This document shows positions 7,806 to 14,713 of a stretch of 17,907 bases of DNA, piece after piece (within the stretch, counting starts at the first letter, position 1; the number at the start of each line of letters is the position of its first letter). Position numbers and translations under genes: made by a program. Origin of the DNA: WLMZ01 sp039920665 (GTDB taxonomy: Bacteria; Actinomycetota; Acidimicrobiia; Acidimicrobiales; Ilumatobacteraceae); NCBI GenBank assembly GCA_039920665.1, contig JBDSDH010000259.1, forward strand, positions 1 to 17,907, given 5' to 3'. Below the pieces are notes generated by a model. It had not been told where the DNA came from. It ran no database searches and saw only the letters and a program-made list of their open reading frames with translations.

Positions 7806-9974
7806 TCAGCGGTGCTCCGCCGGTGGTCCATACAGTCCGACGAGCCGCTCTGCCATCGTGTCCACCGAGTAGTTTACCTCGACGTTTCTCCGAGCCCGAC
7901 CTGCGCGACCGCTTCGGTCGACGAGCGTGAAAGCTCTCACGATTGCAGGTGCGAGGTCGGCAATCGGGTCGACGAGGACTCCGGTGTCACCGTCGTCGAC
8001 GTACGTCGGTGGCCCTCCAGTACTCGGAGCGACCACGACGAGCCCTGCTGCCAGCGCTTCGAGGAGGGCCAGCCCGAACTCCTCCTTCAGCGCGCCATCG
8101 ACATACACGCCACCAGCGGCCCAGCACCCCTCGCGACCGGACGCGGTCGACACCAAGAGTCGAGCGACGTCCGCACGCGGCCGACCGCCAAGGAGTTGCA
8201 ACCCTGATCGGAGCCGGTCGGCGGCGGGAACGAGGCGGTCGATCGCAGCGAGTACGGACCGTTCCGTGGGGGACGGATCCGCCAGTTCGCCGCCAACGAT
8301 CACCAGGTTGCACCGTTGACGCAGCAATGGATTGACAGCCCATGCAGCGACGACCCGATCCATCCCCTTGACCGGGTGGAGGCGTCCCACGCTCAACAGC
8401 AGCGGGAGATGGCGCCGCGCTGGAGGAATCGCGGCTGCGATCTCGGCAAGGATGTCGCCAACTCGGCTCGACTCCAAGGCGAGCGATGGTGCTGCCTCGG
8501 CGCGGCGAATCAGACCGATGTCGATGCCCTCGGCCACAACTGCCGAACCCCGATCGGAGGAGGCTGGTTGTGCACTGTCGCCAGCGAACAGCCCGGCCGG
8601 ATGAATGCGCGGGAACAGAGCGATCCGGTCAGCCTGCACAGCGAGGCGCTCGACCAGGCGGGCGCGGAACCAGAGATGGTCTTCGGTTGCCAGCTTGACG
8701 AAGGTGGCCTGGTCAGCCTCACGGCGCGCCTGGAGCGCATGCAGCACATTGTGCGGATCGGCGGCGAGGCTGAAGCAGGTGCGAATGCCGCTGACCTCGG
8801 CCACGTGCGCTCCGGCGAGCGTGCCGGCGTCGGCCATGCGCAGGTGAAGGAGGTCGATGCCACCGGAGCGGCGGATTGCGTGACGGATTCCACGCTCGAT
8901 ACCAGGCAGGTGCTCCCACAGACCGTCCGCCGTCTGCGCTGGTCGCTCCTGATCACCGATCACGACCATTGCGAACGAGAACGATGCGTCGCCTTCCTGG
9001 CTGCTGGCAGCCAGCGCCTCGACCGCCGTTCCACGACCGATCGTCAGGACACGATCGACCTCCGGGCGGTCGGCCAGCGCTTGGCCGAGCGACACAAGCA
9101 GGCTCGCCACTCCCCCGGTATCGCCCCGACCGCCCATGCTGAGCCCTCCGTCGAGACCCCCCGCCATGGTGAGCTGCGCGATGCGCAGACCGCGTCGGGC
9201 GGCGCATCGCCCGCTGGAAACGGTGGGGGCCAGCCCGTGCAGGGCCAACGTGGCATGAGCCCCAACCTCGTTGTCGAGCTCAGCCACTCGTCGCAGGATC
9301 GGATCACCTGCACCGGGTCGATCCGTCAAGGCTCCAATCGCAGCGATGCGTGCGGAGCTGCCTTCGTCCGGATCTCGGGCGACCTCGACGAGCAGCTTGG
9401 TCGCGCCACAGCCACCAATTGCACCCAGCAGGTCGATGAGACGGGCACGCTTGGCGGCGTCGCCAGTGACCGCCAGCCGGCCGATCGCAAGTCGCAGGAT
9501 CGCAGGATCGATGTCCGCCCACTTCCGCAGGGTGCGATGCGCGTGCATCGTGTCGATCCCGCCGACGACGAGTCCGTCCAGCAGTCGTGGTACTGCTGAC
9601 ACAACGGGCTGTCGCGCTCCCAGACGCCACGCCGCGTGTCGACGGATCAGCTGATGTGGAGCCGACAGCAGGGCGGCCAGGGTTTGTCCAGCGCGTGCTT
9701 GGTCGATTGCTCCGAGCACCTCGACCGCCAGCGCTCCCGCAAGCGCGCCCTGGCCGGCGAGTGCCTCCAGCGCAATGATGAGCTGGCCTGGATCGGCCGC
9801 TCGACGGGCATCGACCGCGAGCTGGGCAGAGCGCCGCATCGTGTCGAGATGGTCATCCGAGCCAACGAGGTCGGTCAAACGGTCGATCAGCGTTCTGCTG
9901 CCGCCGTCGGACGGACGGATATTGCCGTGAGCGATCGCAATCATGCCGCCGCGCCGGTGCAAGCCGGTGGTCAT
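7806..9974 (-). CDS. HEAT-repeat/GT4-family glycosyltransferase fusion
   Basis: 722 residues. The ATG at 9974 sits in an ATGA overlap with the upstream small gene and has no Shine-Dalgarno sequence of its own, so translation is probably coupled. Residues 45-250 are regularly spaced Leu/Ala-rich helices typical of HEAT-like repeats (for example HAAWRLGARQPVVSAVPRLL). From about 262 a GT-B glycosyltransferase begins: RIAQLTMAGG, then GRGDTGGVASLLVSLGQAL, which resembles the glycine-rich opening loop of sucrose-phosphate-synthase-like GT4 enzymes. The C-terminal Rossmann half has LLSVGRLHPVKGMDRV, NLVIVGG and the E-x7-E donor motif in KEEFGLALLEALAAG (E631, E639). No membrane helix is visible, so membrane contact may come from the two small partners. 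It transfers a sugar from a nucleotide donor; donor and acceptor are unknown. Confidence 0.88.
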   Translation of the reverse strand: MTTGLHRRGGMIAIAHGNIRPSDGGSRTLIDRLTDLVGSDDHLDTMRRSAQLAVDARRAADPGQLIIALEALAGQGALAGALAVEVLGAIDQARAGQTLAALLSAPHQLIRRHAAWRLGARQPVVSAVPRLLDGLVVGGIDTMHAHRTLRKWADIDPAILRLAIGRLAVTGDAAKRARLIDLLGAIGGCGATKLLVEVARDPDEGSSARIAAIGALTDRPGAGDPILRRVAELDNEVGAHATLALHGLAPTVSSGRCAARRGLRIAQLTMAGGLDGGLSMGGRGDTGGVASLLVSLGQALADRPEVDRVLTIGRGTAVEALAASSQEGDASFSFAMVVIGDQERPAQTADGLWEHLPGIERGIRHAIRRSGGIDLLHLRMADAGTLAGAHVAEVSGIRTCFSLAADPHNVLHALQARREADQATFVKLATEDHLWFRARLVERLAVQADRIALFPRIHPAGLFAGDSAQPASSDRGSAVVAEGIDIGLIRRAEAAPSLALESSRVGDILAEIAAAIPPARRHLPLLLSVGRLHPVKGMDRVVAAWAVNPLLRQRCNLVIVGGELADPSPTERSVLAAIDRLVPAADRLRSGLQLLGGRPRADVARLLVSTASGREGCWAAGGVYVDGALKEEFGLALLEALAAGLVVVAPSTGGPPTYVDDGDTGVLVDPIADLAPAIVRAFTLVDRSGRAGRARRNVEVNYSVDTMAERLVGLYGPPAEHR

Positions 9975-10117
9975 GGGATGAGATCAGGGTCGCCGGACGC
10001 CGTCGGCTCGATCACTGTCTCAGTGGACTCACGGCCGAGAAGGTATCCGCCGGCCATGATCACGCCCCAGCACGTCAGGAACATCATCGCGATCCCGACG
10101 TAGAACACGGCGCTCAT
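9971..10117 (-). CDS. 48-residue single-pass membrane protein
   Basis: This short frame starts at ATG 10117, has GAGG seven bases upstream, and stops at TGA 9971-9973. Its start overlaps the stop of the preceding gene by an ATGA, and its stop overlaps the next start by another ATGA, which strongly supports it as a real gene despite its size. The N-terminal half (VFYVGIAMMFLTCWGVIMAGGYLL) is one hydrophobic helix; the tail is acidic (ESTETVIEP..SGDPDLIP). No family is recognised. Its position between a second small membrane protein and a glycosyltransferase suggests a membrane subunit or anchor. Confidence 0.78.
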   Translation of the reverse strand: MSAVFYVGIAMMFLTCWGVIMAGGYLLGRESTETVIEPTASGDPDLIP

Positions 10118-10332
10118 GGCCGGACCTCGTCTCGGCTGTTGCGGGCTGGCCTGTCGACCGGGCTGAGGAGGAGCGTTCCGAGCGAGTGGATCGATGGGAC
10201 CCAGATGCCGACGAAGATGCCAGCGGTGGTCTCGTGCTGGACGAAATACAGCCAGACAGAGAAGAGGAACGACCCGAAGCCGGCGAGGATGAATGGCAGC
10301 TTCAGTCGGATCGAGGTGGGCAGGTTTTTCAT
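10114..10332 (-). CDS. 72-residue two-pass membrane protein, first gene of the glycosyltransferase operon
   Basis: ATG 10332 is chosen because GAAAGG lies nine bases upstream; the frame is open to 10371 but has no signal there. Two hydrophobic segments are clear: LPFILAGFGSFLFSVWLYFVQ and AGIFVGIWVPSIHSLGTLLLS, with a basic N-terminus (KNLPTSIRLK) and a charged C-terminal tail. No enzyme motif. Its stop overlaps the next start in an ATGA, so it is the first of three translationally coupled genes. It faces away from the CarH-like regulator with an AT-rich spacer between. Function unknown. Confidence 0.82.
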   Translation of the reverse strand: MKNLPTSIRLKLPFILAGFGSFLFSVWLYFVQHETTAGIFVGIWVPSIHSLGTLLLSPVDRPARNSRDEVRP

Positions 10333-10468
10333 GTCGTGGGACCTTTCATCATCAAGATGCCGTTTTAACATGGTTCAGTCTGATTTTATTCCCCGCTGAA
10401 ATGCAGCATCGATGGCCCACACTTCAATTTCAGCGATGATCAGCGCGATTTCGCTGTCGAGGGCTAGG
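10333..10468. promoter_or_regulatory. Divergent promoter region of the CarH-like gene and the glycosyltransferase operon
   Basis: The stretch 10360-10390 (GTTTTAACATGG through GATTTTATT) is far richer in A and T than the surrounding genes, as expected for promoters; TTTTAT on the plus strand and AATAAAAT on the minus strand are possible -10 elements. It also holds the inverted repeat at 10394-10435. If the regulator starts at TTG 10469, the whole stretch is non-coding. Confidence 0.5.
10394..10435. repeat. Inverted repeat, possible operator
   Basis: CGCTGAAAT (10394-10402) and its exact reverse complement ATTTCAGCG (10427-10435) are separated by 24 bp. The half-site centres are 33 bp apart, about three helical turns, so both would face the same side of DNA, as wanted for a multimeric regulator. 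It lies between the regulator and its divergent operon. A role as CarH-like operator is inference. Confidence 0.45.
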
Positions 10469-11278
10469 TTGACGTTCTTGGACGACGACGCGGAGCACCT
10501 GGATCTGCAGCAAGCTGCGGACGTACTCGGCGTCCACTACCAAACCGCCTACCGATGGGTGCGCAGCGGACGTCTCCCGGCGCGGCTGGTCGCCGGGCAG
10601 TACCGTGTCGGGCGTGTCGACCTCGAGCGGGTCGATCACAATCGACACAGGCCGATCGTCCCGCGACCTCCCGGCAGCAAGCGGCTGCACCATCAGGTGG
10701 AGCGGATGTACGAGGCACTGCTCGACGGCGACGAGACCGAGGCGCTGCGGATCTCCCAGCGTCTCGTCGGCGATGGCACGCAAGTAGTCATGCTCGTTCA
10801 GACGGTGCTCGCTCCTGCCCTCCGCCGCATCGGCGCCGCCTGGCACGACGGCGACATGCCCATCTGGGCCGAGCACCGTGCGTCGAATATCGCCGGACGC
10901 GTCCTCGCCGAGCTTTCTCCGAACCCACGTGGGAGACGGCGTGGAGTTGTCGCCGTCGCCGCTGTCACCGGCGACCACCACTCATTGCCGACGATGATGG
11001 CGACGGTGGCGCTCCGCGAAGCGAACTGGCACGTTCATCATCTCGGTGCTGATACTCCGCCTGATGAATTTTTTCGATTCTGCACCGACCACGCCGTCGA
11101 CGTCGCAGTGCTGTCAGTGACGAACCCGGCTTCTGCCGGCCTCGCCGAGCAGTCGGCCCGGGATCTGCGCGCAGCCGGCATTCGCACCGTGGTCGGAGGT
11201 CCCGGCCGCACGCTCGACGAGTTGCTGATCGAGGTTCGGACAGGCCAATCAGTCGCGCCAGCGCGTCCGCCCGGCTGA
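10469..11278 (+). CDS. CarH/LitR-like B12-dependent photoreceptor transcription regulator
   Basis: I choose TTG 10469 because GAGGG lies five bases upstream; ATG 10412 and ATG 10436 are in frame but lack a Shine-Dalgarno sequence and would place the inverted repeat inside the gene. This gives 269 residues. Residues 12-55 are a MerR/excisionase-type helix-turn-helix (DLQQAADVLGVHYQTAYRWV). Residues 75-150 match the helical B12-binding cap, with W125-x9-E135-H136 (WHDGDMPIWAEH), the signature of light-sensing CarH. H126, right after the Trp, corresponds to the upper His ligand formed after illumination. The Rossmann B12 domain follows, with GDHH giving the lower ligand (H171) in D-x-H; the usual following Gly is Pro here. 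Known CarH proteins use adenosylcobalamin to repress genes in the dark and release DNA in light. The target here is probably its own promoter and the divergent operon. Confidence 0.87.
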   Translation: MTFLDDDAEHLDLQQAADVLGVHYQTAYRWVRSGRLPARLVAGQYRVGRVDLERVDHNRHRPIVPRPPGSKRLHHQVERMYEALLDGDETEALRISQRLVGDGTQVVMLVQTVLAPALRRIGAAWHDGDMPIWAEHRASNIAGRVLAELSPNPRGRRRGVVAVAAVTGDHHSLPTMMATVALREANWHVHHLGADTPPDEFFRFCTDHAVDVAVLSVTNPASAGLAEQSARDLRAAGIRTVVGGPGRTLDELLIEVRTGQSVAPARPPG

Positions 11279-12040
11279 GCGAAAAACGCTTGCCCTGATC
11301 ACTGCAGCAGCAGTTGCAGCACTCGGCGTCTGTGACCTGGAGGTCATGATCCGGGAGAAGTTGTGCTGCAGTCGCTCGACCTCCGGTTCGCCCAATACGG
11401 GGCCGATCGTTCGCCCGAGCGTGACGCAACAGATGCGCCAGCGAAAGGCGTAGCGCAGCGCTTCGTCGACAGCTTGGTATCCGATCGCCCGATAGATCGC
11501 GTTGGACGTCGCATTGCCGAGATCGGTGTAGAGGATGCAGCGATGGCCGCCATCGAGGGCGCGCTGGCTCAGTTCGGCGACGCACGCGCTGGCGAAGCCG
11601 TGGCCACGCTGATCGTCGGGAGTGAACACGGCCTGCACCCTGACCACTCCGTTTGCTTCACCGGACAGCGCGGCCATCGATACCGGACCGTCGTGATCCC
11701 ACAACCAGAACTGTCCGAGCGGCAGCCGAGCATCGACCATTGCCTGCGCATCGGTGCGCTCACCGGTCGCCTCGGAGAATCCGGTGATGAAGCGGATCAA
11801 CGCGTCACGATCGTGCGCCGTCGCCCGACGGAACATCCCTGGAATGCCGCCTGGCATGACCACTCGATCGACCTCGTACAACCGCTGTCCCATGAGTGGA
11901 ACGGCACCGACTCGTTTGCGCTCGCACCATGACCCGGCAAAACGAGCAGCGGTACCCGCGTCACCGCCGACGCCAGGCAAGTCGCCGTCGCCGGCCAAGA
12001 TCGTGTCGACCAACGCTTCCACAGCGTCGAGCGGGATCAT
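11249..12040 (-). CDS. GNAT acetyltransferase with aberrant C-terminal tail
   Basis: ATG 12040 has GGAG four bases upstream; ATG 12055 is an alternative. 263 residues. The GNAT core is clear: FRRATAHDRDALIRFI, then RVQAVFTPDDQRGHGFASACVAEL with the RGHGFA acetyl-CoA loop, then YTDLGNATSNAIYRAIGYQAVDEALRYAF. Relatives with this layout usually have about 60 more N-terminal residues, so the protein seems shortened at its start. The last 60 or so residues are not GNAT: they are antisense to a broken copy of part of the PAP2 gene (11292-11408), and the end overlaps the CarH-like gene by 30 bp. The original stop was probably lost in a rearrangement. The protein may still fold, but the tail is likely meaningless. 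Confidence 0.68.
   Translation of the reverse strand: MIPLDAVEALVDTILAGDGDLPGVGGDAGTAARFAGSWCERKRVGAVPLMGQRLYEVDRVVMPGGIPGMFRRATAHDRDALIRFITGFSEATGERTDAQAMVDARLPLGQFWLWDHDGPVSMAALSGEANGVVRVQAVFTPDDQRGHGFASACVAELSQRALDGGHRCILYTDLGNATSNAIYRAIGYQAVDEALRYAFRWRICCVTLGRTIGPVLGEPEVERLQHNFSRIMTSRSQTPSAATAAAVIRASVFRSAGRTRWRD
11292..11408 (+). pseudogene. Broken partial copy of the PAP2 gene
   Basis: This stretch matches positions 12316-12442 of the downstream PAP2 gene in the same orientation. It contains 19 identical bases in a row (11342-11360 against 12375-12393) and a nearly identical run through TACGGGGCCGATC. Relative to the intact gene it lacks 9 bases upstream and 1 base in the GTTCGGG segment, so it is frameshifted. 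It corresponds to roughly residues 64-105 of the phosphatase. No start or downstream catalytic motifs are present. Confidence 0.85.
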
Positions 12041-12126
12041 TCGTCTCCAAAACATCCATGCCCGATGGCTACTCCGTTCTGCTTCCCGCCCGTTTACCCG
12101 TGCGCCCAGAGGGTAGGTAGTCCGCC

Positions 12127-13002
12127 ATGGTTCTCTTCGCGGTTCTCGGTATCGGTGCCGCCGTCTCCGCCATCGTTGCCCTCGCTGCCCGCCGATGGCC
12201 GGCAATCGGGGCTCCGAGGGTCTCCGTCGACACGATCGTCGACAAGGTCGACAAGCACCCGAAGGTGGCTCACCATCTTCGTCAGCACTTCGACCCCAAG
12301 ACCGAGACGGGCGTCGCCCTGATCAGCGCAACAGCGGTTGCTGCCGTTGCCGCGGTCGGCGTCGGCGTCCTCGCGGTCATGATCCGGGAGAAGTTCGGGC
12401 TGCAGTCGCTCGACCTCCGGTTCGCCCAGTACGGGGCCGATCACGCAACGACGTTCTCGACCAACGTGATGCGCCACCTCAGCGATTTCGGCAGCACCCG
12501 CGGGGTCGTCGCGATTGCACTCGTGGCGACGTTGCTGGAGATCCGTCGGCTGCCGAGCCGCTCGTTGCCGATCTTCATGACCCTCGTTGTCGGCGGGCAG
12601 TTGGCGCTGTCGAACCTGATCAAGATGGGTGTCGCTCGCGCCCGCCCCGACATCAGCCGACTCACCGGATACGCCGGGACGTCCTTTCCCTCCGGCCACT
12701 CGACGGCGGCGGCCGCCACCTTTGCTGCGGTTGCGCTCATCGTCAGCCGCCGACGTTCACGCAGAACGAAAATCGCTGCAGCGTCCTTGGCTGCTGGTCT
12801 AGCCGTCGTCGTTGCCGGCACCCGAGTGATGCTCGGTGTTCACTGGTTCACCGATGTGTCTGCCGGCCTGCTGCTTGGCTGGGGTTGGTTCTCGCTGTGT
12901 TCGATCGCGTTCGGCGGTCGTCTGCTCTCCTTTGGTGTGCCGGTCGAGGCCGCCAACAAGATCGCTTCCGACTTGCCGCCGCAGACGGGAAATCTGGAAT
13001 GA
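12127..13002 (+). CDS. PAP2-family membrane phosphatase
   Basis: 291 residues from ATG 12127, with a GAGGGTAGG stretch upstream. The three PAP2 signature motifs are present in order: KMGVARARP (K-x6-RP), FPSGHSTAAA (PSGH), and GTRVMLGVHWFTDVSAG (usually SR-x5-H-x3-D; here Thr replaces Ser). About six hydrophobic segments are visible, including FAVLGIGAAVSAIVALAA at the N-terminus, so it is an integral membrane enzyme. The family removes phosphate from lipid substrates such as phosphatidic acid, undecaprenyl or polyprenyl pyrophosphate; the exact substrate cannot be read from sequence. A basic, charged segment of about 50 residues separates the first helix from the rest. A damaged partial copy of this gene lies about 1 kb upstream. 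Confidence 0.92.
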   Translation: MVLFAVLGIGAAVSAIVALAARRWPAIGAPRVSVDTIVDKVDKHPKVAHHLRQHFDPKTETGVALISATAVAAVAAVGVGVLAVMIREKFGLQSLDLRFAQYGADHATTFSTNVMRHLSDFGSTRGVVAIALVATLLEIRRLPSRSLPIFMTLVVGGQLALSNLIKMGVARARPDISRLTGYAGTSFPSGHSTAAAATFAAVALIVSRRRSRRTKIAAASLAAGLAVVVAGTRVMLGVHWFTDVSAGLLLGWGWFSLCSIAFGGRLLSFGVPVEAANKIASDLPPQTGNLE

Positions 13003-13013
13003 TTTCGGCAACT

Positions 13014-13019
13014 TGTCGA
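13014..13019 (+). promoter_or_regulatory. Possible ECF42-type -35 element
   Basis: TGTCGA lies 74 bp upstream of the DGPF gene. From memory, ECF42 promoters have TGTCGA at -35. A weak CG-type -10 candidate (CGTTC, 13033-13037) follows after 13 bp. TGTCGA is frequent in this GC-rich DNA, so support is modest. Confidence 0.3.
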
Positions 13020-13092
13020 TTCCACGCGAGCCCGTTCGTTGTGGTGTTGGGGGACGGCACCGAGCCACCCTCACGAACCGAGGAGATCCAAC

Positions 13093-13467
13093 GTGAGTCA
13101 GTACCTGTTGTCAGTCCATGGTGGCCACGAGTCCGCCGCAGCCATGGACCCGGAGACGATGCAAACAATGTTCGCCGATGTCGAAGTGTTCAATGAATCG
13201 GTCCGTCAGGCCGGTGCATGGGTGTACGCCAACGGGCTGATGCCCGCCGAGACGGCCACCGTCGTCGACGCCAGCAAGGGCGACACCGTGATCACCGACG
13301 GGCCCTACCTGGAGACCAAGGAGCACATCGGCGGATTCTGGATCATCGATGTCGCCGACCTCGATGCCGCGCTCGCCTGGGCCGTCAAGGGTTCGGTCGC
13401 CTGCCGAGGTGCGGTCGAAGTGCGCCCGTTCCAGTCGGACGCTCCGGCTCCCACCGAGACCACGTGA
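13093..13467 (+). CDS. YCII/DGPF-domain protein
   Basis: GTG 13093 is preceded by GAGGAG at 8 nt, which fixes the start over the longer open frame from 13039; 124 residues. The fold is that of the YCII (DGPF) family: an N-terminal strand with SQYLLSVHG, and the name-giving motif as DGPYLETKEHIGGFWIID (Tyr in place of Phe), followed by the DLDAALAWA helix. The family has a ferredoxin-like fold with a conserved active-site-like pocket, but its biochemical role is unsettled. It lies 7 bp upstream of an ECF42 sigma factor gene, the standard partner arrangement for this family, and probably belongs to that sigma factor's regulon. Confidence 0.92.
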   Translation: MSQYLLSVHGGHESAAAMDPETMQTMFADVEVFNESVRQAGAWVYANGLMPAETATVVDASKGDTVITDGPYLETKEHIGGFWIIDVADLDAALAWAVKGSVACRGAVEVRPFQSDAPAPTETT

Positions 13468-13474
13468 GCGATCC

Positions 13475-14713
13475 GTGTCCGAATCGGTCGACATCGTGTC
13501 CATCGGCCGAATCTTCCGCGAAGAATACGGGAGGTCGATCGCGACCCTGATCCGAACCTTCGGCGACATCGACATCGCCGAAGAGGCGGTCCAGGAGGCA
13601 TTCGTCGAGGCAGCCAAACGCTGGCCGAAATCGGGGCTGCCCCCGAACCCCGGGGCGTGGATCACGACGACTGCCCGCAATCGAGCAATCGACCGAATCC
13701 GACGTGAATCGACGCGGCACGACCGCTACGTGGCTGCCGCTCGACTCGATCCCGGCGACGAGCCGCCCGTACCGGTGGGTCCTGTGAATGACGACCGCCT
13801 TCGGCTGATTTTCACCTGCTGCCACCCCGCGCTGGCCACCGCCACCCAGGTGGCGCTCACCTTACGGCTGCTGGGTGGGCTCGAGACCGGCGAGATCGCG
13901 CAAGCGTTCTTGGTTTCGGAGTCGACGATCGCCCAGCGCATCGTGCGGGCCAAGGCCAAGATCACGGCCAACAACATCCCCTACCGGATTCCGTCGGATC
14001 ACGAGCTGCTCGACCGGCTCAAGCCGGTCCTGATCGTCATCTACCTGATCTTCAACGAGGGCTACACCGCAACGGGCGGCACCGATCTCGTTCGCGACGA
14101 TCTCTGTACCGAAGCAATTCGGCTCGGCCGTCTGCTCGGCCAGTTGATGCCCGATGAACCTGAGGCGGCCGGGCTGCTGGCGCTGATGTTGCTGACGGCG
14201 TCACGCCGTCCGGCTCGGGTCGACGCTGCCGGTGAGATCGTGTTGCTCGCGGACCAGGACCGCTCACTGTGGGACCGGGCACTGATCGATGAAGGGCAAT
14301 CGATCGTCCGGGCCTCACTGCGCCGCAATCAGCCCGGGCCATACCAGATCCAGGCGGCGATCAATGCCGTGCACAGCGATGCGCCATCGGCCGCCGAGAC
14401 CGAGTGGGGTCAGGTACTCGCGCTCTACGACATGTTGATTCGCATCGACGCGAACCCTGTCGTGGCGCTCAACCGTGCCGTTGCGTTGGCCGAGTTGGAC
14501 GGCGCCGATGTCGCCCTGGCAGCTGTCGATGTCTTGGGTCTCGACGTCTACCACGTTTTCCACGCCACTCGGGCCGAACTGCTGATGCGTCTCGGTCGTG
14601 CCGCTGACGCCGCCGCAGCATTCGAGCGTGCTCTCGCTCTCACCGCCAACGAACCCGAGCGACGCTTCTACGCCACCGCCATTGCCCGAGCCGTCACGCG
14701 CGACCGGCGGTGA
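13475..14713 (+). CDS. ECF42-type RNA polymerase sigma factor with C-terminal TPR extension
   Basis: GTG 13475, 7 bp after the DGPF gene; 412 residues. Region 2 spans about 12-80 (EEAVQEAFVEAAKRWPKSG and WITTTARNRAIDRIRRES). Region 4 spans about 105-165 (LIFTCCHPALATATQVALTLRLLGGLETGEIAQAFLVSESTIAQRIVRAKAKI), with the helix-turn-helix in its second half. Unlike ordinary ECF factors it continues for 240 residues: IYLIFNEGY and the conserved helical domain to about 290, then TPR-like helices (EWGQVLALYDMLIRIDANPVVALNRAVALAEL). This is the ECF42 layout, where the C-terminal extension is needed for activity and no anti-sigma factor is encoded nearby; none is seen here. It directs core RNA polymerase to a small set of promoters, probably including its own operon. 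Its last 20 bp overlap the convergent methyltransferase gene. Confidence 0.93.
   Translation: MSESVDIVSIGRIFREEYGRSIATLIRTFGDIDIAEEAVQEAFVEAAKRWPKSGLPPNPGAWITTTARNRAIDRIRRESTRHDRYVAAARLDPGDEPPVPVGPVNDDRLRLIFTCCHPALATATQVALTLRLLGGLETGEIAQAFLVSESTIAQRIVRAKAKITANNIPYRIPSDHELLDRLKPVLIVIYLIFNEGYTATGGTDLVRDDLCTEAIRLGRLLGQLMPDEPEAAGLLALMLLTASRRPARVDAAGEIVLLADQDRSLWDRALIDEGQSIVRASLRRNQPGPYQIQAAINAVHSDAPSAAETEWGQVLALYDMLIRIDANPVVALNRAVALAELDGADVALAAVDVLGLDVYHVFHATRAELLMRLGRAADAAAAFERALALTANEPERRFYATAIARAVTRDRR

Noticed and set aside
8316..9599. 427-codon open frame on the plus strand
   Set aside because: It lies entirely opposite the HEAT-GT4 gene, which has clear catalytic motifs; no recognisable domain in the opposite frame.
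11274..11290. Small hairpin GAGCG-AAAA-CGCTT as the CarH-like gene terminator
   Set aside because: The stem is only about four base pairs with no T-run.
12195..13196. 333-codon plus-strand frame overlapping the PAP2 gene
   Set aside because: The PAP2 frame carries all three signature motifs; this frame is Arg-rich and crosses into the DGPF gene.
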